A stretch of 64,000 nucleotides of DNA from Phaseolus vulgaris (taxonomy: Eukaryota; Streptophyta; Magnoliopsida; Fabales; Fabaceae), in the NCBI RefSeq assembly GCF_000499845.2, contig NC_023757.2:39787162-39851161 (forward strand). The letters run 5' to 3'. The notes under the pieces were generated by a model. The model did not search any database and had not been told where the DNA came from. It saw only the letters and a program-made list of their open reading frames with translations. A program made the translations under genes and the position numbers. The first letter of the stretch is position 1. The number at the start of each line of letters is the position of its first letter. This document shows positions 48,339 to 60,289 of this stretch, piece after piece.

Positions 48339-51190
48339 GAGTCGTAAATTTAAAAGTAAATTAGAGACTTGAATAGAGATAGCACTTTATGTATCCATGA
48401 GGAGCATAAATGTTGTCAGCAAATAAGAAAGTTGAGGGATCTAAATTATGTATAGATTGTCAAAAGTTAAAAGATGTTGAAAAATGATAGTTAGATACAT
48501 AAAGTTGCATGAAACATCAACGTTTTCCATATAAATATTAAACTTGGGTGTCTACAATTTAAGTAAAAAATAAAAATGTATATAATTGTTATAAATTTAT
48601 ATACAATTGTTATCAATATGTGACTATTTGATGTTATGAGAGTTCTAATTCAAAAAATTCATGAATATGATATTTCATACCTTCTTGGGTAAGTTTATTG
48701 TAATTTATATATAGATGATATGTCTATTTATGCTGCACTTTGAAATACATAGTTGATGTAGATGACATGTATGTTTATCTTCTACTTTGGAGGTGCATGA
48801 GGAACACCTAGGGGTCCACTAAAATACAATGATTTAGCTTTATGCATGAATAGATTAAGGCATGATTTTCTAATATTGAATTAGTAATAAACTAGTTTAA
48901 CAATAAAGGTAACTTTTGACACACAAAACTTTTTAAATGTAATGTATCATATCATAGGTTGAGTAATGTGTCAAAACAAGAAATGAAGAATATTTATAAG
49001 AATCTAAAAATCCATTAGACAGATTGCTTTACTTGTGACATAACGATGGTAGTAGTGGCACTGCCTTGAAGACCTAAAGGCATTGCTTTTATGTTGCTCA
49101 ATTTGACATGTTCAATATCGTAATGACCTTAAAAGGATTGTATTTAAAGTTGATGTATCATCTAATAAAGGTGAATCTTGTTAAAGACGCATAGCATAAG
49201 AAAACAATCCAATTACATAATTATCAAACTCCAAGTCAACTTGCTAACTCATCTAAGTTTAAGAGTCTACTCCTGGGTCAACTCGTGAACAAACTCGTTC
49301 TTTAGCAAACTCGAGAATTAGTAGAATCAGTCAAACCTTATCTCAAGTTGAATTTTAGATTTATTTTGTTTTATACCTGTTTCCGTTTGTGTTTCATTTA
49401 AGGTTTTCATTTTCTTTCTCGCCATCGCTCAAGGTCGCTCATCGCCTCGTTGTTTCTCACCGTCATGTAATAGTCGCCTTGTTGTCATTTCACATCAGGT
49501 TGCCTTGCATAGCACTGTCCTCGTGTTCTAGCTTCGTTTTCAGTTAGATACTCTGGTTTTGGGTCGCAACTAGGTTTCACAATTTGTTTAAGGTTAGGGT
49601 GAATGGAGAATTTGGGGCAAGGTTTGGATTCACAATTTTGTTTGGGTGAATGGTGAATGGTGAATGGAGAACAAGAAATGAGAATGACATGTGTGATTTC
49701 GGGATGAAGTTTCATACATAAATTAAAAATGCAATTTGGGAGTTCCACAAGGAGGTTTCGCGAATAAAGTAATTTTTGTATTTTTTTAGTGTGGTTGAAA
49801 AATTAAGTTAATATAATTACTTTTTTAATGAATGTGTTCAACAGACAAAGTTTACTGATGATGTCGGGAAATGGTTGCAATTTTAGGAGTGTGTGTTGGT
49901 ACATCTTTATCACTACCACTTAGAAATAAAAATAATAGAATAGATGTTGGATGGAACCACAAAGATATGTTTTGGATAACAATAAAAAAGTGAGATGTAA
50001 CTATTATTCAAAAAGACATTTAATAAAGACATTTTTTAGATTCAAACATCATCTTGTTGGGACTATATATGATTCTAAGTCTTTGTTGGGACTATATATG
50101 ATTCTAAGTCATGTGTTTCAATACCAAAAGAAGTTAAAGTCTTAATAAACTTGGTGTATGAACTTTTTTATTTCAATAATGTGAAATTGGTATCATGTGT
50201 ATCGAACAAGATGTTTTGATGTCTCTAAATCCATGAAAAAAGTTTAAGGACCTTGTTGCTGGATGTATGTATTGTCTAGTAATTTTTGACTTGTGAGATT
50301 ATTTAAGTTCATTTGAATTTTTATCTTTTTGAAAAAATTTGAATCTCTATCCTTTACAAATGGGTTTTCTAAAACACTATAAAATTTCAAATTTAGTGAT
50401 TTTTAAAATGGTTTTTTATTTAACTATTTTTTATTCTTGATTTAATTGCTTTGACCACTTCTTGAGGTTATATAAAAACGGTTTAACACTTCAATCTAAA
50501 AACTAAGAAAGAGAGATTATAAAAAACGATTAATCAGAAAACATCTTAGGTATATATAAAAAAGGATGATCAATATTGATAGCTGAGATTACACAGTGAA
50601 TGGAAAATTTGACTATGATGATGTAATTAAGATTTTAATTTTGATCTTTATCTTATCTTTAACTCCAAATATTGTACACAGTTCAATGTTTAGTGATCAA
50701 GTGATTCATAAATATAGTTAGCAATAATATTGGAGAGTTATCTCATTCTCATAATTAGAGCTCTCATATTGGATATAGAACTAAATATAACACTCATATT
50801 GTACCTGGTTTTATATTAATTTAATTCTAATACTCCACTTTATTAATTTAATTCTTTGTCAATAAAAACAATAAATAAATAAAATATTGGAGATAGAACT
50901 AAATATAGCACTCATATTGGAAGATAGTTGAGATCATCTTCAGATGAGGGTGGGTGATATTCAAACTAGAAGGAAGGTGTCCTATACAAATAGCTTTATA
51001 CTAGAAGGTAATATGATAAGTATGAGTGTATATTAAGTACTTGTTAGTGATTACAATAAAGTTCTAATTTATGAATCAAATATTTAATTAGTTATCGAAG
51101 TGGATAAAAGTAAACTAATTGTAGAAAGTAAAACCTGAATGAATGTTATAGAATTTCTACAATGAGAATCTTTGTTAAGAAAGGACTTCT
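48339..51190. other. AT-rich intergenic stretch with small tandem repeats
   Basis: No gene. A 29-bp tandem duplication starting TTGTTGGGACTATATATG lies at 50054-50110. At 50680-50960 there are ATTGGAGATAGAACTAAATA and CTCTCATATTGG segments of the same family as the minisatellite at 54.1-54.66 kb. Confidence 0.55.
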
Positions 51191-51194
51191 AGAT

Positions 51195-51490
51195 TATTTT
51201 TCGAACCCGATATCGGTCCGGGCTTGCTTGATTCGATATCGGTCTGGTCTGAACGACTAGACATCGACCTGAGCCTGGACGACTTGACATCGACCTGGAC
51301 CTGGACGATTTTACATCGACCCAGACCCGCTTAACTCAACATCAACTCGAGCTCGCTTGGCTCAATAACGACCTGGGCCAGCTCGACTCAACATCATCCC
51401 TAGCCCGATCATCTAGATATCGATCCAAGCCTGCTCGACTCATTATTGAACCCAAAAGACTCAGCTCGACATTGTCCTGGACCGACTCGA
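51195..51490. repeat. Degenerate GC-rich minisatellite, left part
   Basis: Loose units of about 25-30 bp with cores such as GACATCGACCTGG, CTGGACGA and GCTCGACTCA. It is much richer in GC than its surroundings and continues after the LTR at 52615. Confidence 0.7.
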
Positions 51491-52576
51491 TGATAAGTGT
51501 CTAACTTCAGTAATATTTCATATTAAAATATACACACTTATAAGGATTTATTGCTAATATACATATAAAATAATCCCTAATTTATGAATTTATACCTTTT
51601 TACATTTTTTATGATCTTTATTTGAATAAGAGTATTTTATTCCCAAATTTGGTGTTAATTGCAGATTTCTAAGGAAGATTGGAGATTTGGATTAAAAATG
51701 AATGATTTGAGCTAAAAAGATAACGATAGAAGGTCCCAGAATGGTAAAAGATGCAAAGAAAGATTGAGTCTTTTTTATGTTTTATCATTTAGCCCATTAG
51801 CGCGACACAATAAACAACATAACCCTAGAAAACTAGGATAAATAGAGGGCTAGAGGCTCAACCTTAGTGTGCTAGATTGAGAGGAAAACACCATAGAGTG
51901 AATTGTAACCCAATTGGGAGAATGGAAGGTACTAGAAGTATGCGTAGCTAATTCTACCCTTTGGGATTGGGAGTAATCTGCTCAAACTCTTATGTATTGA
52001 GGTGATATTTTATATATTAATATTCAGTTCTTGGTTGATTATTGATATTGTTGTTTTACTTTTAACTTTCCGTGACAAATTAAGAATCTTAAATCTGACC
52101 GGGAGGTATTTTTAGGGTTCGGACCTAAACAATAATACTTAACATATTTGAGTGCTAGGAATAGACTTGAAATGTTAATTGCTATTAAACGTTTGAGTTT
52201 CGTTCTAAGTTGTTCTTATAATTATGCGAGGGATCGATAGTTAGGAGACATTCTTAAGGATTTTATATGCGAAGAATCGATATAAATGATTTTTATACGG
52301 GCATCAATTTCAATCAAAGAACTTAATATTAACATGCTAATCAAAATACTTGAGAGTGAGAGAGATGAAACTAATCCTTATTTTTTCAATTGAAACAACT
52401 AATTCTTTGTCTGTTTTCTTATTGATCAGTGCCAACACAATTAATTCAAAACTCTTTTAATTGTTTCTGTTTTTATATTTAGCGATTATTGTACTGTTCC
52501 TTGTGGGATCGATATCCGTCCTTAGGGACAATTATTACTTTTGACAAACGCGATGCACTTGTCGTAAAAAGTCATC
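51491..52576 (+). mobile_element. LTR with tRNA-Asp primer site (gypsy-type)
   Basis: Starts TGATAAGTGTC and ends about GTCATCA. It is followed after a few bases by the PBS. Only the 5' LTR and a few tens of bases of leader remain; no coding region follows and no second LTR was found. It interrupts the minisatellite. Confidence 0.75.
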
Positions 52577-52583
52577 AAGTTTT

Positions 52584-52601
52584 TGGCGCCGTTGCTAGGG
52601 A
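52584..52601 (+). other. Primer-binding site, tRNA-Asp type
   Basis: TGGCGCCGTTGCTAGGGA is complementary, with one or two mismatches, to the 3' end of plant tRNA-Asp, the primer used by Athila-like and other Ty3/gypsy elements. Confidence 0.8.
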
Positions 52602-52614
52602 ACAGGTTTGATTT

Positions 52615-52760
52615 GTTGGGTCAACTCAATATCGACCACTCAACTCGACTCGACTTTGGCCCAAAATGACTTGACTCGACTTTGACCCATACAAACTCAA
52701 TTCGACTTGGACCCAGACGACTCAGCTCGACGTGGACTTTGGCCAACTTTGCTCAACCTA
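52615..52760. repeat. Degenerate GC-rich minisatellite, right part
   Basis: Resumes the CTCGACTCGACTTTGG and CTTGGACCCAGACGACTC type units after the LTR, so both parts were probably one array. Confidence 0.65.
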
Positions 52761-52799
52761 GGTCCAAATTGTTTTGGCTCAATCAGGATCGGGGCCAAG

Positions 52800-53000
52800 T
52801 CAAAATCCAACCAAAATGTAATTTGGATAATCCAAAAATGTATTCAATCTATATCTAATCCATATCCAATTAAATGGATTGGATTTAAAATCCAAAAATA
52901 TGGATTTAGATTTGAGATAAATCCATTTAAATGGATTAAAACTAATATAGATTTAAATAATTATGGATTGGATTTTGTAATTTGGATTTTTTCTCCACCG
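52800..53000. repeat. ATGGATTGGATTT-type low-complexity repeat
   Basis: Variants of ATCCAATCC and GGATTGGATTT recur on both strands over about 200 bp, a pattern common inside small hAT-derived elements. Boundaries not seen. Confidence 0.45.
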
Positions 53001-55825
53001 TTAATAATCAAATGATCATATTTACAAAAAAAAATATTATGTAATTCAATGCAAAAATTAAAAACAGCAATAAAAACTACAAGTATACTCCTAGAAAACA
53101 TTTGACAAAGCATCACATATTTCAAACTTGTACATACAGTTGGTACAATTTGTAATCCAAAAATCTCACGCCTACCCTGTCAAAACAACAATTAAGGGAG
53201 AAGATAGCTAGACTAAAACGAGCATATATCAACACAGTGATATTTTTTCAAACTTGTACATACTCCGAATGAAAACTAATAAAAGTTGGAACCTCATAAG
53301 AAATTAGGTTATCATGAACTCTCGTTTCAAGTTGAGCTAGCATATTCGTGCCGAAACTAGCGCTTAAACAAATCCTATTTCAAAAGGATTGTTGTTAACA
53401 AAGGATGGATTTACTTGTTGTTAACAAAATCATATAAAAAAACTACTATAGACTAGTAAAGGGTAACTACAATGATCATAATGTTCGGAATCAACTATCT
53501 CACTTGCTTAGACACACACAACTACTGTCACATGTGCCTTCCCACTATTCAACCAATAAGAGATACCATAACCAAATCAAGGATATAAAAAAAATAATGA
53601 ATGGAAATGTAAGTCCAATAATGTACCGTAACTGGGTAACAAACATCCATAAAGTCTTCACTGCAACAGATTATCAAATCATCAGGATCGAAGGCCTAAC
53701 AACACAAATGCCAAAGCCTCTCAAACTCATATAGTGCCTGTTTACAAGAACTCCCAATCCACAAGTTTAGCCATCAAAGAAAATAATGAATATGCAAAGA
53801 TAATAAAATCTAAAGTTTCACCAGATCTCCATCCACTGTTTCCAAAACCTGCCCCCACATATCTATTGCCTTACTGTAAAAGTTTAAGAAGCCTGGCAAT
53901 TCAAGAAAACCAAGTTCAGAATGGCAAAATCAGCAAGACTGAGAAATATAGTCGGCAAAAAGATGGTGTCTGCTTCCACATGGTATCATAAATTGAGACC
54001 CCAACCCGAAAGAAATATATACAGCTCTCATGTTGGAATAGAGAGGCATCATCCGTTACCATAGCCTCGAGGCGTTGCTCATAGCACACGAAGATTACAA
54101 AGAGAACAATCCAAATACTTTTGTTTCTCTTCTTTATCGTATTAGAGATAAAACTAAATAGAACTCTCATGAACTTTTGTTTCTCATTCTCATATTGGAG
54201 ATAGAACCAAATGGAGCTCTCATATACTGTTGTTTCTCATCTTCTCATTATTGAGGACAGAACCGAATCATAGCGCAAGAAGATTACGACAAAACTTTCC
54301 AAATATTGTTGTTTCTCATTTTCTCATTCGCATATTGGGAGAGAACAAAATCATAGTGCAAGAAGATTACGACAAAACATTCCAAATAATCTTGTTTCTC
54401 TTTCTCATTTTCTTATTCTCATATATGGAGAACTGAATCATAGCACAGGAAGATTGCAAGAAAACATTCCAATTACTGTTGTTTCTCATTCTCAAATTAG
54501 AGAGATAAATGGAAATAAAACTAAATAGAGCTCTCAATTTTCTCATTCTCACATTGGAGATAGAACTAAATACAACTCTAATGTTGGAGATCATTCACAT
54601 TTTGGAAGATAGAAGAGATCATCATATGTCATATTCAGAATGTAATCCAAAACTACTAAAAACAATAGAATGCAAGACTCTTGATAATTTAGTAAATCAA
54701 GTAATAACTAAGAAAATGACCTTTCAAATTTGCTACACCTAAGCAAATCCAAAATTAATTCAGTACTATAAAACTAAAAATCAATAATTCTGTACTTAAT
54801 TTCAATTGCACCATGTAAAAGGGTCAAATTTCACTATGAATCCAGGACTCGTAAAAGCTATGAGAAGCCTAAATTACTTAAAAATGGACAACTAAAAAAA
54901 AAGAGTAAAAATTGCGAAAAAAATGCATATGGGGTAATAGAGAAAGAAGCAAGAGTTCACTGACAAGTGGCATGGCTGAACAGGACAAGAAACATAAACT
55001 TTTAATGGCCATGATATATTTTATTTATCTTTCTTTCACTATTAATTCAGTACTTCATATTAAGAAGTTAGAAATTTTGCCAGACAAATCCTCCCCAAAT
55101 TACACAACCTCTAAACCCACAAGAACTGCCAGAGACCAGTCAAACTACAAGGTTAGCAATGAATCCAACCAAAACTTAGAATCCAAACAAGAAGTCAGTC
55201 ACAAATAAAGACACAAGAAATGTAAGGGTAACAAAACCTAAAGCTTCACAAATCCCCTGGCAAGTGTTTCCACATCCTACCTCATATCAGTCTGGAAAAA
55301 TATGCTCAATCTACGAAGTTTCAAATAAAGGAGAGACATCTTACTGAGCATTTTATTATTACTAACCTATGATTTTCTGAAAAAGAATCAACATATTCAC
55401 AGATCAAACAGCTAGATTTGACATATTTCAATAATCAGACAATATTCAAATTTATGATTAAAATTTAATCCTCAACCAGAATCCCTGCTGAAAAGGAACT
55501 AACACAAATTTACATATGATAGACTCTGTCATCAAATAAATAACTACATCCAAACTCAAGTAGGCATCTGTCATCAAAGAGTATGGACAAACCTACAGAA
55601 TCAAGCATCTCCTTCCAGTATTTAGATATCCTACCTCACATCCGTTGCTTTTTTTCGTGTACACAGTACACTAGCAGATTTTAATCCTCAACCAGTCTTA
55701 CATGCTAAAAAGGAATTAAGGATACTCACATCTGTCCTACCTAACATCTGTTGCATGTTTGTCCTGTACTCCCCAAGAATTCAGGAAGGCTACAACGGCT
55801 CATAAAGTTGAAGTATAGAGACAAT
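53000..55825. repeat. Mosaic of degenerate long-period repeats, part 1
   Basis: No gene. Segments here recur in diverged form downstream. AATCAAATGATCA through CCTACCCTGTCAAAACAACA (about 53007-53195) matches about 61982-62155. GGAACCTCATAAGAAATTAGG through AAACAAATCCTATTTC matches about 63003-63065. GTGCCTGTTTACAAGAACT matches about 60301. The small frames at 53504-53991 and 54912-55208 have no recognisable similarity. Confidence 0.6.
54100..54660. repeat. Minisatellite, TTGTTTCTCATTCTCATATTGG type
   Basis: At least six imperfect units of roughly 60-95 bp share TTGTTTCTCATTCTCA, ATTGGAGATAGAACTAAAT and, in some, a CATAGCGCAAGAAGATTACG block. A shorter relative lies at 50.68-50.96 kb. Confidence 0.75.
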
Positions 55826-56562
55826 AAGACATTCAAAACATGCAACAGATGTTAGGTGGTCCTTTGGACAGGTTGTGTATGGTGCAAGGTGATGAATTTG
55901 TGCTGAATTATGATCTGCAACTTTAACCCAAAGTTGTGTGACCCTTAAGTCAATTCTATTGGGAGGCTGATATTACTCTGGTGGGAAGTACGGGCCAATC
56001 TCGTAACAATAAGCGGAGTCTCTAGTAGACTTAGGCAGGGTATTATGGGACTGTAACAGAGGTCATGCAATCAAGGAGCAACAGCTACAAGGTGCTGTAC
56101 TGTGGCAATAAAAGAAGTGTTATAGGGGAGGATGGAGCGCGGAACAAGGCATCTAGCAAGGAACGAGTGTCAAACCCCTGTATTGAGCATGGTGGTTGGG
56201 TGCTGAGGAGTTCGGTGTGCAGATGCTGTCATGTGCAACACTCTGCTGCTTGGTATGCTGGAATTGGATGTGGGGATGTGCTTATTTCACTCCATTCAGA
56301 TTTGAAGCCACTGTTTTTGTGCTTTTCTGAGTGCTAGTGGTTCTGATTGACCTAAGGCATGTGCTGGTTTCTAGTAGCCTGCAGGTTGTTTTACTGCATC
56401 AATGATTGTGTGAGTCTAGTAGGTGCTCTATGGTGATCAAGAACCAAAAGCTTCTGTTGTATGGAGTTCTTGACTATTGTATACGGGTTGGGACACCCCA
56501 GAAGTGTCCCATTTTAATTTTATTTATTCTTTGCTGATTAAAAAAAAAAGACATTCAAAACA
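55826..56562 (+). mobile_element. 5'-truncated LINE with perfect 15-bp target duplication
   Basis: The 707-bp insert 55841-56547 ends in TTTGCTGATT and an A tail. AAGACATTCAAAACA flanks it at 55826-55840 and again at 56548-56562. The tail resembles that of the antisense LINE in DCL4 intron 19 (GGGTTGGGACACCCC, then ATTCTTTGCTGATT). Only 3' UTR-like sequence is present; the frame at 56065-56337 inside it shows no known domain. The exact duplication implies a young insertion. Confidence 0.9.
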
Positions 56563-57020
56563 AAGAGAGACATCATAAAAACAAATGACAATTCAATCCT
56601 TATGCTTCGTGATCAAATCTCAAGAAATCAAATAGAAAGGAAACTCATGAAATTAGGTTATCCTGAATTATTGGTCGTTCTAAACACTTCCAGATTTTAA
56701 TCCTCAACCATTCTTGAGGTCTCCACATGCTAAAAAGGAATGAACACAAACAAATCAACACCTAAAACGGAATGAAAACAAGCAAATCAACATCTAGACG
56801 TAGCAAAAAAGGCTCCATACATTTAAAAAAAAGAAAGTTGTTTAATAGCAAGTCGAAGGGATGAGACCAAGCCTATGAGAAACACAAATAACTAGGAAAT
56901 GATGAAAATGAAAGAAAAAAAATAAAACATTAACATTTAGTGGGGATTTCATCTTAAAAGAGTAGACTCCATACATTTAAAAGGAAGAAGGTTATTACCG
57001 GACAAAATCATTATTAGACT
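56563..57020. repeat. Mosaic of degenerate long-period repeats, part 2
   Basis: Contains AATCCTTATGCTTCGTGATC, TCAAATAGAAAGGAAACTC and ATGCTAAAAAGGAATGAACA, which recur diverged near 61.1, 61.3, 62.6 and 62.95 kb. No gene. Confidence 0.6.
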
Positions 57021-57025
57021 TAATT

Positions 57026-57125
57026 AGACTTAATTACAGGAATATAATCACTATTAATGAGTCTATAATTAGACTTAATTATAGGAATATAATCACTATT
57101 AATGGGTCTATAATTAGTCTTAATT
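57026..57125 (+). repeat. 45-bp tandem repeat in the copia LTR region
   Basis: Two full copies (57026-57070 and 57071-57115) and part of a third of a unit starting AGACTTAATTA lie just upstream of the second copia element's primer site, so they are probably inside its 5' LTR. Confidence 0.8.
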
Positions 57126-57300
57126 ACAGATGTTATGTTAGAAAAAAGAATCTGTACGGTTCTAATGCTATGGTTATATATATGTATCATTGCTATAGAT
57201 GAGAGGCAGATTGAATAAAACATAAAATATTCTTTCATGGTATCAGAGCACAAAACTCTGATACCCGACAAACACAAAGCAAAGGCAACGGTGTACAACC

Positions 57301-58411
57301 ATGGCAGCTGCACCAGAAAAGAATAATGCCAACAAAGCAGAGCACGAAGGAGGAGGTGCTAAGAAGACCTACTCGCCATATGATCTCAACGCGAGTGACA
57401 ATCCCGGAAACATAATCACGCAAGTCCAATTGCGCGGAGAAAATTACGACGAATGGGCAAGAACAGTAAAGATCTCGCTTCGTGCCCGGAGAAAATGGGG
57501 CTTCATTGATGGAACACATATCCAACCAGAGGATGAGGCACCCGACCTTGAAGATTGGTGGACCGTGCAGTCCATGATTGTCTCTTGGATTCTAAACACC
57601 ATTGAACCAAGCTTACGATCCACAGTAGCATATGCTGAGACTGCACATAACTTATGGGAAGACATTAAAGAAAGATTCTCGGTCGTGAATGGACCTAGAA
57701 TTCAACAACTAAGGTCGGACTTGTCAAGATGCAAGCAGGAGGGAATGGTGGTGGCAACTTACTTTGGAAAATTGAAGGTCCTTTGGGATGAGCTTGCTAA
57801 CAGTGACAAAATTCCATCTTGTACGTGTGGTGGATGCAAGTGTGGGATTGGTGCTCAGTTGGAAAAACGAAGGGAGGAGGAGAAGGTTCATCAACTCCTT
57901 ATGGGGTTGGATGACGCAAGCTACGGGACAGTAAGATCAAACATTCTGGCCTCAGACCCATTGTCGTCTCTGAACTGCGTATATGCTATGTTGGTACAAG
58001 AAGAAAGAGTGAAAATGATGGCCAAAACAACGGAAGAAAGGGGGTTGGTCGTGGGTCTCGCGATGCAGGCCAACTACAAAGAAAAAGGGCGTGGAGATAT
58101 GGTAGAAAAATTAATGACGTGCAGTCATTGCGGTAAAAATGGTCACGACATGAAGGGATGCTTCCAATTGATCGGATATCCCGAATGGTGGGGTGACAGA
58201 CCTAAAAGTGAAGGCAAATGGAACGGCAGGGGACGCTAAGGGATGCGAAACAAAGGTAACCCGACACGTGCAAATGTGGCACACGCTAGTGGAAGCAACA
58301 GTCAAGCCAACAATGACGACAAGAAACTTGAGATGGCAGGTCTGACCAATGAACAATGGAAGGTACTGGTTGATATGATCAGCAAACAAAAATCAAATGA
58401 ATCAGAGAAAT
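57301..58411 (+). pseudogene. Copia gag
   Basis: Begins MAAAPEKNNANK, then a retrotran_gag region (NIITQVQLRGENYDEWARTV, KWGFIDGT) and a CCHC knuckle CSHCGKNGHDMKGC (about 58120). TAA at 58237-58239 interrupts the frame, which then stays open to a TGA near 58411, where pol begins in another frame. Length and order suit a copia gag with a single nonsense change. Confidence 0.85.
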
Positions 58412-60289
58412 GACTGGTAAGAGCATTTGGGATTTGTGGATTATTGATAGTGGGGCATCAAACCATATGACCGGGTCACTGGAAAATTTGAGTGAAAAGG
58501 AAACTATACAAGGGTGCCCCGTGGGGTTACCCGATGGTGAACGCGTTCTAGCTTGCGAACAGGGAACAGTGACTCTTGAAGAAGGACTTGAATTGAAAAA
58601 TGTCCTTTATGTTCCCAAATTAAAATGCAATTTACTTTCAGTACCTCAATTGACGGATGAAGAAAATTGTGTTGTAACATTCACTGATAAATTGTGTATT
58701 ATACAGGACCGCACTTCGAGGACGCTGATTGGAGCAGGTGAACGGAAAGATGGGCTTTATTGGTATCGTGGGGTACGAAAGACTCAAGCATGTCATGTCA
58801 AGATGGAAAATCAACTAGCACTTTGGCACCAAAGATTAGGACATCCGTCATTTAAGATTGTGCAAATGCTTCCTGATATAAGTGGGAAATGTACTCGTGA
58901 TGAGTTGAATAAAGTTTGTGAAGTTTGTGAAAAATCGAAACAAACGAGAGATAAGTTTTTCTTAAGTGCGCATCAAGCTTTGAATATTTTTGATTTAATT
59001 CATTGTGACTTATGGGGTCCTTATAAAACTCCTTCATCCTGTGGTGCTTCATATTTTTTGACAATTGTGGATGATTGTTCACGAGCAGTTTGGATCTATT
59101 TGTTAAAAGAAAAAACAGAGGTATCAGTGACTTTGAAAATTTTTTTCACACTCGTTGAGAGGCAATACAACAAATGTGTTAAAATGGTTCGCTCTGACAA
59201 TGGAACTGAATTCATGTGTCTAAGACAATATTTCATTCAACAAGGTATCCTTCACCAAACTTCCTGTGTCGGGACCCCGCGACAAAATGGACGCGTCGAA
59301 CGCAAGCATTGGCATATTCTGAATGTTGCTCGGTCATTACGGTTTCAAGGCAATCTTCCCATTAAATTTTGGGGGAATGCGTTTTGACTGCAGGCTACTT
59401 AATCAATCTCACACCATCCTCCATTCTAAAAGGAAAACCCCCTTATGAAGTGATCCATGGATGTGTACCCAGTTACGCGCACTTACGAGTATTTGGTTCA
59501 TTGTGTTATGCTCATAATCAAAATAGACAGCGGGATAAATTTGATAGTCGTAGCCGAAAATGTGTGTTTGTCGGGTATCCATTTGGCCAAAAAGGATGGA
59601 AATTATTTGATTTGGAAACAGAAACTTTCTTTGTCTCTCGTGATGTACATTTTTTCGAAAATAAATTTCCATATTTTGAAGCCAAAAAGATGGACACTGC
59701 ACCACCATTGCAAAACCCAATTATTGCCAACTCTTTAGAAACTGGAACGGACCCACATTTTCTTCATGAAGTTGCCTCCTCAAACCTAGATGAATGCATC
59801 GTCAACCAACCCATTGCATCTCCCATCCCAGCCAAGGAGGATGCTACCCTCACAGATGACTTTGACCACACTATCAACGACTCCGATTCGTGCATAGAAG
59901 CCTCGACGCTACCCGCGGATCCACCGCCGCGTCCGACGGAGACGGCGCCGTCGGTTTCTTCACCACCGTTGACGGCCGTGGTTCCCCTTGGGCGAGGGCA
60001 TCGCGCGAAGCTGCCTTCCGTACGGTTACGCGATTTTGTCGCAGCCACCACGATACCGTCAAGCCCCTCTGTTCTGTCACCTCCTTCAACAGAATCCTCA
60101 GGTGTTTCGTATGCTATACATGATTTTGTGAATTGTGATTCCTTTTCTAAACATCATCAAAGTTTTCTTGCCTCTTTACACACCGAGCAGGAACCCCTGT
60201 TCTTTTCTCAAGCGGTCCGAGAACCCCGGTGGCGTGATGCTATGGCACAGGAGATTCATGCTCTCAAACGACTTAGATATCATTACTGA
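58410..60289 (+). pseudogene. Copia protease-integrase, RT cut off
   Basis: Protease DSGASNHMTG (about 58448), GAG-pre-integrase LWHQRLGHPS (about 58823), and an integrase core with DLWGPYKTP, VDDCSRAVW, SDNGTEF and VERKHWH (59006-59310). A frameshift near 59385 follows. The integrase C-terminal side (GYLINLTPSSILKGKPPYEV, KCVFVGYPFGQKGWKLFD) and a proline-rich linker (59900-60110) then lead into RT start EPRWRDAMAQEIHAL, where homology ends. Confidence 0.88.

Larger units (their letters stand above)
57026..60275 (+). mobile_element. 3'-truncated Ty1/copia element
   Basis: A 5' LTR tail ending TTCTTTCA is followed by the PBS TGGTATCAGAGC (57238-57249), gag, protease and integrase. The element stops within the first codons of RT at about 60275. 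RT, RNase H and 3' LTR are missing. The 5' LTR limit is not fixed. The sequence to the right belongs to the long-period repeat mosaic. Confidence 0.85.

Noticed and set aside
53504..53991. Adjacent plus-strand frames as a two-exon gene
   Set aside because: The sequence belongs to the diverged repeat mosaic (compare about 60.3 kb), and the frames show no motif or biased codon use.
56065..56337. 90-codon frame as a host gene
   Set aside because: It lies wholly inside the LINE insertion bounded by the 15-bp duplication and has no recognisable domain.
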